Shown: positions 1-4,277 of the stretch, in pieces
Position numbering within the stretch: position 1 is the first letter of the stretch
Layout of the letters: each line of letters starts with the position of its first letter
Assembly (NCBI GenBank): GCA_028682845.1
Contig: JAJRAT010000218.1
Span: 1-5,011, forward strand
DNA length: 5,011 nucleotides
Direction: 5' to 3'
From: Methanothrix sp.
GTDB taxonomy: Archaea > Halobacteriota > Methanosarcinia > Methanotrichales > Methanotrichaceae
The notes under the pieces: model-generated
What the model saw: only the letters and a program-made list of their open reading frames with translations
Databases searched by the model: none
Told to the model about the DNA's origin: nothing
Program-made: the position numbers and the translations under genes

Positions 1-1392
1 CCCTTTGATAGGAAGCCCCTTTGAGTTGGCCGTGAAGGCAATGGCGCTGAAGTAAAGAGAGTCCAATGCCAGATGCCACCCATGCAGCTCAGAGGAGCCC
101 ACTATGCATCTGCCTGCGCCCAGGATAAATGCGAAGATCAATATCACAAAAAAACCAAGAAGCAGGGTGTAATGGGGGCGGACGCCATAGCCGCAGGAGA
201 GCCATGCCACCACATCCAGGAATTTGGACACGCCGATCGGCTTTCGACCCTGGCTCAGATATCTGTATTCATAGTAGCAGTCGTTGGCATCATTGCCCAG
301 GCCCAGGTCTTTGTAGTTTTTCACAAGAGACGGATAAGCGGATGAATCAAAGCTCAATTTGTCCTGAATCAAGCTCCAGCTCACCATCAGCCTGTTGATG
401 TCCGCCTTTCCCAGAAATATCCTTGACGATTCGCCGAAGACGGAATCATCGAGCACCATCTTGGAGATCTTGGTGCTGTTCATGGACAGATCTTTCTCGA
501 ACCGGGTAGATGACAGATCTGCCGGAGCCTGGAAAAGTGCGTTATCGAACAGGGCATCGCCGCGGATCGTGGATTGATTGAAGAATGCCGGCCCATCGAA
601 CTTGGCATTCAGGAAGAGGGCCGAGCTATTGAAATAAGCATGAGAGAAGAGCAGGTCTTCGATGAAGTGCGATCTTATGAAATTGGCAGGCTCGTAAAAG
701 GTGTTGCCGTAAAAGCTCGCACCATTGCTGAACTTCGTGCCGTGAAAATCCGCATTCTTCATGAATACCGAATTATCAAAGGTAGCATAGGCACTGAACT
801 GGTCGCCCGAGAAATCCGCATTCCCATAAAATGAGCTGGACTCGAAATTGATGTAGGCCCCGTTAAATTCGGAGAATGTGAATTGGGCAGGTCCGAAGAA
901 TGTGGCATTATAGAACGTCCCAAATTTGTCGAACCTGGAATTGGCAAAGTCGGCGGTTTTGCCGAATGAGACGAAATCAAAAGTCCCGCCGTCCGGGAAC
1001 CGAGAAGTGTTGAAGTTGGCCTGGCCATAAAAGCGGCTGTTGTTGAAATTGGCGGGCCCCAGGAACTTCGTATCATTGAATTGCGCATTCCCAAAGAACG
1101 ACGTATTCTCAAAATCCACGTCGTCGTTTATCGTTTTGCCTTCACAGGAGATGTTCCCTTTGATTATAGAATTGGTGAATGCTATCGAATCGTAGATCGG
1201 CTTGTTTAAATTCAAGTCGCCGATTACGACAACCCGGTCGAAGTCAAGAGCGCTGCTGTTGAGATCGTACACGATGGCCTTTGAGGTAATCTCCTCATAG
1301 AACTGGCGGCTATAACCGGGGAGTGCGCCGTCCGAGGCGTTGGCCAAAGCTATCACTAGCAGGATACTTGCCAGCAATAAGTCGATCCTCAA
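1..1392 (-). CDS. Pentapeptide-repeat membrane protein with channel-like C-terminus (3' end outside window)
   Basis: This frame is open for 464 codons from a TTG at 1392-1390 to the window edge. No ATG or GTG lies between the upstream in-frame stop (TGA, 1428-1426) and the TTG, and GGGAGG sits 7 nt before it, so TTG is the likely start. Residues 5-19 are hydrophobic and end in Ala-Asn-Ala before Ser20, like a secretory signal. Residues 94-314 are Phe-centred pentapeptide-type repeats in a steady 5+6 spacing (Phe 94, 99, 105, 110, 116, 121, 127 and so on), about 20 units of 11 residues. A linker with Cys372-Tyr-Tyr and a Gly-Tyr-Gly-Val-Arg-Pro motif (401-406) leads to a transmembrane helix (about 408-426). 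Residues 444-454 then resemble the pore helix of two-TM ion channels. About ten Asn-X-Ser/Thr sequons lie in the repeat region, which would suit a glycosylated surface domain but could simply reflect its Asn/Ser/Thr-rich composition. Pentapeptide proteins form right-handed beta-helices; the biological role here is unknown. Family assignment is firm; the channel call is tentative because the pore is truncated. Confidence 0.9.
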   Translation of the reverse strand, partial: MRIDLLLASILLVIALANASDGALPGYSRQFYEEITSKAIVYDLNSSALDFDRVVVIGDLNLNKPIYDSIAFTNSIIKGNISCEGKTINDDVDFENTSFFGNAQFNDTKFLGPANFNNSRFYGQANFNTSRFPDGGTFDFVSFGKTADFANSRFDKFGTFYNATFFGPAQFTFSEFNGAYINFESSSFYGNADFSGDQFSAYATFDNSVFMKNADFHGTKFSNGASFYGNTFYEPANFIRSHFIEDLLFSHAYFNSSALFLNAKFDGPAFFNQSTIRGDALFDNALFQAPADLSSTRFEKDLSMNSTKISKMVLDDSVFGESSRIFLGKADINRLMVSWSLIQDKLSFDSSAYPSLVKNYKDLGLGNDANDCYYEYRYLSQGRKPIGVSKFLDVVAWLSCGYGVRPHYTLLLGFFVILIFAFILGAGRCIVGSSELHGWHLALDSLYFSAIAFTANSKGLPIKG

Positions 1393-1399
1393 AATCTCG

Positions 1400-1405
1400 C
1401 CTCCC
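1400..1405 (-). promoter_or_regulatory. Ribosome binding site deciding a TTG start
   Basis: On the minus strand GGGAGG (followed by CGA) ends 7 nt before the TTG at 1392. This is close to the archaeal anti-Shine-Dalgarno complement GGAGGTGA and is the main reason for accepting a non-ATG start for the pentapeptide-repeat gene. Confidence 0.75.
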
Positions 1406-1448
1406 TTGTCAGACCTAGCCCTCGCTCAAAGTATCTAAGTCTTTCTGC

Positions 1449-1457
1449 ATTTTAAAC
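1449..1457 (-). promoter_or_regulatory. Candidate TATA box for the pentapeptide-repeat gene
   Basis: The minus strand reads GTTTAAAAT here. An archaeal TATA box centred at about 1453 would place transcription start near 1427, giving a leader of about 35 nt that includes the GGGAGG site. A second AT-rich stretch (about 1472-1484) lies further upstream and could serve instead. This is inferred from sequence and spacing only. Confidence 0.35.
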
Positions 1458-1494
1458 ATTGATGTGAATTTCATAAAAAATAATAACATCGAAA

Positions 1495-1609
1495 TTGCGA
1501 AGTTGATAGTCAAATATATGGCAAATTTTGGATTAAATTATGCCGGAAGATCATGAAGCATTTTCGATGCTAAATCCGTTTCCTCCAAATACAAAGTGTT
1601 GCGAAGTTG
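1495..1609. repeat. Direct repeat TTGCGAAGTTG, two copies 104 bp apart
   Basis: TTGCGAAGTTG occurs exactly at 1495-1505 and 1599-1609. Similarity continues after both copies (GTCAAATAT after a 3-nt insert in the first, GTCAATAT in the second, its G being the last base of the core). Two copies in a divergent promoter region could be binding sites for one regulator, or the trace of an old duplication. No function is demonstrated by the sequence. Confidence 0.55.
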
Positions 1610-1658
1610 TCAATATGCCGCTAATAATTTGGTGATTCGGATGATGCATCCATTTGCA

Positions 1659-1686
1659 GCATCTTATATAATGCATCTTGTATAAT
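1659..1686 (+). repeat. 14-bp tandem duplication containing two TATA-like boxes
   Basis: GCATCTTATATAAT (1659-1672) is followed directly by GCATCTTGTATAAT (1673-1686), identical at 13 of 14 positions. Each unit carries a TATA-like core (TTATATAA and TTGTATAA). A third GCATC begins at 1646, 13 bp before the first unit. Transcription from these boxes would start near 1692-1710 and give the HD gene a leader of roughly 60-80 nt. The duplication is seen directly; promoter function is inferred. Confidence 0.6.
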
Positions 1687-1735
1687 AATATCATAACGAT
1701 CTCCAGGCCAGTTATCTTCATGAAGCAGCAAACAT

Positions 1736-1744
1736 CTTTTAAAG
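1736..1744 (+). promoter_or_regulatory. Alternative proximal TATA-like box for the HD gene
   Basis: CTTTTAAAG is centred 30 bp upstream of the ATG at 1770. A TATA box here would start transcription at or just before that ATG, giving a leaderless or nearly leaderless mRNA. This would fit the lack of a clear ribosome binding site. It competes with the tandem boxes at 1659-1686, and the sequence does not decide between them. Confidence 0.3.
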
Positions 1745-1769
1745 CAGAAAGCTCAGAGTGACGGCACGG

Positions 1770-2969
1770 ATGACCGAAATCCGAGACCCGGTGCACGGCT
1801 ACGTAAAACTGGAGGGGCTGGCGCTGGAATTGGCCGATACGCCTCAGATGCAGCGGCTGCGCTGGATCAAGCAGCTAGGCCTGGCAAGTCTTGTCTACCC
1901 CGGCGCTAACCACACCAGATTCGAGCACAGCCTCGGCGCACACCATCTGGCCGCCCTCCTGGCGGAGCATCTCGGCCTGGAAGAGGAGGACAGGACGATG
2001 GTCTGCGCTGCCGCCCTTCTGCATGACGTGGGCCACGGGCCGCTCTCTCACGCCACTGAGGCGGCACTCGCCCCTTACCTGAGAGCGGAGCATGAAAACA
2101 TCATCGACCTGCTCCGGAAGGGTGAACTGAAAGACGTCCTGGATGCCCACGGCCTTCACGCCTCAGACGTTCAGTCCTTCATTCACGGGTCGGGCCTCGG
2201 GCAGATCGTGAGCGGCGAGATAGACGTGGATCGCATGGATTACCTGATCCGGGATGCCCACTACACGGGCGTGGCCTACGGCGTCATCGATCGATTGCGC
2301 CTTTTGCAGAAGATGAAGCTTCACCAGGGTCAGCTCGTGGTGGAAGCGGGCGGCATTCAGGCTGCCACATCTCTTCTCATCTCCCGGCTCCTCATGCATC
2401 CTTCCGTTTACTACCATCACGTCTGCCGCATCTCGGAGTGCATGATTGCCGCCGCCATCCGCCGCATGGTCGATGACGGAACCAGTGCCGCCGCCGTCAA
2501 GGGCATGGACGATATCCAGCTCTTCACCGCCCTGGATCGCGCCGGCGGGTATGCTGCAGAGATGGCGGGCGACATTCGCATGAGAAAGCTCTTCAAGCGT
2601 GCGGTTTATGTGGATCTGGAGAGCCTGGACCCGTCGCTCGCCCGGGTCAGCGATACGATTCTGGCTCAGGAGATTGCCCAGGAGGCGGGAGTGGATGCAG
2701 ATTATATTTTGGTGGACAATCCGCCGCTGCCCGACACCGCAGAAGGAAGCTTTCCGGCATTGATCGGAGAGGAGGTCAGGCCGCTGCGCAAGGTCTCGCC
2801 CCTGGTGAGCATCCTGGAGAGGGCTCATCGGTCTACCTGGCGCTTTGGGATCTACACGCCGCCGCAACTGCGCGAAAACGTGGCACAGGCGGCCAAACGC
2901 TGCCTGAACCTCAAGAAGAACACGGTGCAATATACCTTCTCCGACATCGATAGCGGTTACATTTTATGA
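1770..2969 (+). CDS. HD-domain phosphohydrolase, SAMHD1/dGTPase-like
   Basis: The 399-residue product belongs to the HD superfamily group containing SAMHD1-like dNTP triphosphohydrolases. The family opening Ile-Arg-Asp-Pro-Val-His-Gly-Tyr is at residues 4-11. The predicted metal ligands are His53 (in Arg-Phe-Glu-His-Ser-Leu-Gly), His85-Asp86 (in His-Asp-Val-Gly-His-Gly-Pro) and Asp154 (in Asp-Val-Asp-Arg-Met-Asp-Tyr). Positions matching further SAMHD1 active-site residues are also present: His94, Glu97 (Asp in SAMHD1), His108, Tyr158 and Asp162. The likely reaction is hydrolysis of a nucleotide phosphate, perhaps dNTP to deoxynucleoside and triphosphate, in the cytosol; substrate cannot be read from sequence. 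ATG 1770 is chosen because homologues start just before the IRDP motif. An in-frame GTG at 1758 would add four residues. Neither start has a good ribosome binding site. The SAM domain found in the human protein is absent. The DUF61 gene follows after 39 bp. Confidence 0.93.
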   Translation: MTEIRDPVHGYVKLEGLALELADTPQMQRLRWIKQLGLASLVYPGANHTRFEHSLGAHHLAALLAEHLGLEEEDRTMVCAAALLHDVGHGPLSHATEAALAPYLRAEHENIIDLLRKGELKDVLDAHGLHASDVQSFIHGSGLGQIVSGEIDVDRMDYLIRDAHYTGVAYGVIDRLRLLQKMKLHQGQLVVEAGGIQAATSLLISRLLMHPSVYYHHVCRISECMIAAAIRRMVDDGTSAAAVKGMDDIQLFTALDRAGGYAAEMAGDIRMRKLFKRAVYVDLESLDPSLARVSDTILAQEIAQEAGVDADYILVDNPPLPDTAEGSFPALIGEEVRPLRKVSPLVSILERAHRSTWRFGIYTPPQLRENVAQAAKRCLNLKKNTVQYTFSDIDSGYIL

Positions 2970-2988
2970 CGGCACCTTTAAGTTGCCG
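2970..2988 (+). other. Small hairpin directly after the HD gene stop codon
   Basis: CGGCA (2970-2974) pairs perfectly with TGCCG (2984-2988), and CT/AG inside (2976-2977 with 2981-2982) can extend the stem past one mismatch, leaving a 3-nt loop. It begins at the first base after TGA. There is no T-run behind it, so it does not look like an intrinsic terminator. It could be an mRNA processing or stability element between the HD and DUF61 genes, or chance. The inner CTTTAAG also resembles a TATA box 30 bp before the next ATG. Confidence 0.4.
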
Positions 2989-3008
2989 AAGAGCAGAAAA
3001 GCGAATGT

Positions 3009-3455
3009 ATGGCATTTCCCAGCGACAGAAAGGGGATGGACAAGAACCTGCTGGTCAAGACCATCCAGACCATGAACCAGCACTTGCCAAGCAAGCGCCT
3101 TAGGTTGACCGAACTTTTGGAGATGGAGAAGCCCGGCACCAGGGGCAAGGACAATACTTTTTTTATCATGGACAAACCCGAGCTGGAGCTGATATCTCAG
3201 TCTCTGCCCAGATTCATGTGGGGCCGCCTGAGACTGCCCATGCTCATCGAGATGTCTCCGGATTTCGGCAGCGGGGCCGCTCGCTTGCAGGGCGAGGCGG
3301 AAGTAGAAGCGGTGTGCAAAATCCTGGGCAAGGAACGACCATCCGGGACGCAGATCATCATCTACATGCCCGAAGTAAGAGAGCTGCGCAGAAAGCTGCC
3401 TACCACCACTCAGTATGCCTTCGTGACCAACCTCAGACTAAATACGGACGACTGA
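3009..3455 (+). CDS. DUF61/UPF0216 family protein
   Basis: The 148-residue product matches the archaeal DUF61 (UPF0216) family from memory of its conserved features: Asn23-x-His25-Leu-Pro-x-x-Arg, Leu33-x-x-Leu-Leu (33-37), a Lys41-Pro loop, a Phe52-Ile-x-x-x-Glu58-Leu segment, and the Leu66-Pro-x-x-x-Trp71 to Leu76-Pro77 region. The usual family length is around 150 residues, so this appears complete. It has no signal peptide or membrane helix and is presumably cytosolic. The molecular function of the family is not established, and I assign none. The start at ATG 3009 has no ribosome binding site; an in-frame ATG at 3036 (Met10) still precedes the conserved core and is a plausible alternative. 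The 39-bp gap after the HD gene suggests possible co-transcription. Confidence 0.85.
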   Translation: MAFPSDRKGMDKNLLVKTIQTMNQHLPSKRLRLTELLEMEKPGTRGKDNTFFIMDKPELELISQSLPRFMWGRLRLPMLIEMSPDFGSGAARLQGEAEVEAVCKILGKERPSGTQIIIYMPEVRELRRKLPTTTQYAFVTNLRLNTDD

Positions 3456-3509
3456 GCCGGACCGTTCCCGCGGCATCCAAAAGTCAGACAATCATCATTT
3501 AACTAAATC

Positions 3510-3516
3510 TATTTAA
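3510..3516 (+). promoter_or_regulatory. Candidate TATA box for the 34-residue-repeat gene
   Basis: TATTTAA lies in an AT-rich run (3498-3517) in the 111-bp gap after the DUF61 gene. A TATA box centred at 3513 predicts a start near 3540, leaving a leader of about 27 nt that holds the GGAGG site. This suggests an independent transcription unit. Another AT-rich run at 3541-3548 is too close to the start codon to leave room for the ribosome binding site. Confidence 0.35.
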
Positions 3517-3556
3517 TCCTTCGAGCATAATTACACTCTCATAAATATTGTAAATT

Positions 3557-3561
3557 GGAGG
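3557..3561 (+). promoter_or_regulatory. Ribosome binding site fixing the ATG at 3567
   Basis: GGAGG, followed by ATGA, ends 5 nt before ATG 3567. An in-frame TTG at 3555 would overlap this site and add only four residues (Met-Glu-Asp-Asp), so ATG 3567 is the better start. Confidence 0.75.
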
Positions 3562-3566
3562 ATGAT

Positions 3567-4118
3567 ATGCCCGAGAATACTCTGACGGAAGGCGCGCGCC
3601 AGTTCGCCGTAAAGATGAATTTAGGCTCCTACAAGGAAGCTGCCAAGATCAAAAACGATTATGCCCTCCCAAGCGACATGATCCGCGATGCCGTAAAGAG
3701 AGCTTATGATGCCAATATGAAGAAAGGGGACTATTCCCTGGCGGCGGATCTGGCCAAGCAGTACGACCTTCCCGCCGAGCTGAGAATTGAGGCCGCGCAA
3801 AGATCCTTCCACAGGAAAATCGACAGCGAATTTTTCCGTGCCGCCGCCGGCTACGCCAAGGACTTTGGCCTTCCCGAGGATATGGTGCGGGAAGCTGCAA
3901 TTCAGGCATTTAACAAAAGCATGAGCTTCGGCCTGGTCAAGAACGCGGCTGAGATCGCTGAGGAGTTCAGCCTGCCCGAGAATATGAAAACGCAGGCAGC
4001 CACGAAATCCTTTGAGCAGCACATGGATGCGGGCCTGTACCGCAAGGCTCTGAATATCGCCGTGAAGTACAAGCTTCCGGAAGAGATGGTTCAGGCGGCT
4101 GAAAATAAGATCGTCTGA
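3567..4118 (+). CDS. Helical-repeat protein made of exact 34-residue units, function unknown
   Basis: The 183-residue product is not one I recognise. It is built of tandem units of exactly 34 residues, marked by a Leu-Pro pair at residues 34-35, 68-69, 102-103, 136-137 and 170-171. After each Leu-Pro comes an acidic or small residue, Met or Leu, then an Ala-rich helix (Ala-Ala or Ala-Val at unit positions 9-10) and an aromatic residue at unit position 14 (Tyr47, Phe81, Phe115, Phe149). A second Ala-rich helix ends in Tyr or Phe just before the next Leu-Pro. A 34-residue two-helix unit is the geometry of TPR-type alpha-solenoids, but the Leu-Pro turn and aromatic pattern differ from the canonical TPR consensus. 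There are four full units plus a partial one at each end. No signal peptide, membrane segment or catalytic motif is visible, so a cytosolic protein- or RNA-binding scaffold is the best guess. It sits between the DUF61 gene and thiD, with wide gaps on both sides. Confidence 0.88.
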   Translation: MPENTLTEGARQFAVKMNLGSYKEAAKIKNDYALPSDMIRDAVKRAYDANMKKGDYSLAADLAKQYDLPAELRIEAAQRSFHRKIDSEFFRAAAGYAKDFGLPEDMVREAAIQAFNKSMSFGLVKNAAEIAEEFSLPENMKTQAATKSFEQHMDAGLYRKALNIAVKYKLPEEMVQAAENKIV

Positions 4119-4176
4119 GCCGATGCCCAAATCTTTTGGCTGCGATCAAATAGCGTTGCAATCAAGCCCCGGTATG

Positions 4177-4208
4177 ATGCGATGTTAATGCGATGCTAAT
4201 GCGTATTA
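4177..4208. repeat. 11-bp tandem repeat array upstream of thiD, possible operator
   Basis: ATGCGATGTTA (4177-4187), ATGCGATGCTA (4188-4198) and the degenerate ATGCGTATTA (4199-4208) follow one another without gaps. The first two differ at one base. The last copy closes a near-palindrome, TAATGCGTATTA (4197-4208), matching its own reverse complement at 10 of 12 positions. The 11-bp period is about one DNA turn, so repeated sites would lie on the same face. The array is about 70 bp before the thiD start, where an archaeal regulator such as the thiamine repressor ThiR might bind; I cannot match it to a known ThiR site from memory. Confidence 0.5.
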
Positions 4209-4238
4209 CAGGCTGCAGCTTCGCTGGGTAGTTTACTC

Positions 4239-4248
4239 CAAAGCTTTG
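4239..4248. promoter_or_regulatory. Perfect 10-bp palindrome in the thiD upstream region
   Basis: CAAAGCTTTG is a perfect inverted repeat located 29 bp before ATG 4278, between the 11-bp repeat array and the gene. It could be a dimeric regulator site or overlap a weak promoter element, but a 10-bp palindrome can also occur by chance. Confidence 0.25.
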
Positions 4249-4277
4249 AAGATGGAGCGGCTCGAATAGGGTCAAGC

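Larger units (their letters stand above)
1393..1757. other. AT-rich divergent intergenic region
   Basis: This 365-bp gap separates the minus-strand pentapeptide gene from the plus-strand HD gene. I see no convincing protein or RNA gene in it. An 81-codon minus-strand frame (1551-1796) overlaps the start of the HD gene and has no family resemblance, so I treat it as chance. The gap must hold both promoters. It contains TATA-like boxes on both strands, an 11-bp direct repeat (1495-1505 and 1599-1609), a perfect GATGCATC palindrome (1643-1650) and a 14-bp tandem duplication (1659-1686). It is clearly more AT-rich than the flanking genes. Confidence 0.8.

Noticed and set aside
73..834. Several short plus-strand frames of 60-90 codons
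   Set aside because: They lie antisense to the pentapeptide-repeat gene, lack ribosome binding sites and show no family features. Their openness reflects the repetitive coding on the other strand.
759..1112. 117-codon minus-strand frame
   Set aside because: It overlaps the pentapeptide-repeat gene in another frame of the same strand. Its Ser/Pro/Thr/Arg-rich composition is that of a frame-shifted shadow, while the overlapping frame gives clean repeats.
1557..1571. AGCAT/ATGCT hairpin in the divergent gap
   Set aside because: A 5-bp AT-containing stem with a 5-nt loop is expected by chance in this length of AT-rich DNA.
1758..1769. GTG start for the HD gene
   Set aside because: It adds only four residues ahead of the conserved N-terminus and has no better ribosome binding site than ATG 1770. 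It remains possible.
1551..1796. 81-codon minus-strand frame in the divergent gap
   Set aside because: It starts inside the HD gene and crosses the promoter repeats. It has no recognisable domain and its composition follows the AT-rich DNA.
2163..2930. 255-codon minus-strand frame antisense to the HD gene
   Set aside because: It is long because of the GC-rich codon use of the opposite gene. The plus-strand frame has the full conserved HD motifs; this one has none.
3456..3500. Intrinsic terminator after the DUF61 gene
   Set aside because: Only a 4-bp GCCG/CGGC stem can be drawn and no run of five or more T follows it.
3621..4130. 169-codon minus-strand frame antisense to the 34-residue-repeat gene
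   Set aside because: The plus-strand frame has the exact 34-residue periodicity and a strong ribosome binding site. The antisense frame only mirrors that periodicity.
4177..4208. CRISPR-like array
   Set aside because: The units are only 11 bp, contiguous and without spacers.
4119..4277. TPP riboswitch upstream of thiD
   Set aside because: The conserved CTGAGA and ACCTG elements of the THI box are not present, and the few small stems do not match its architecture.
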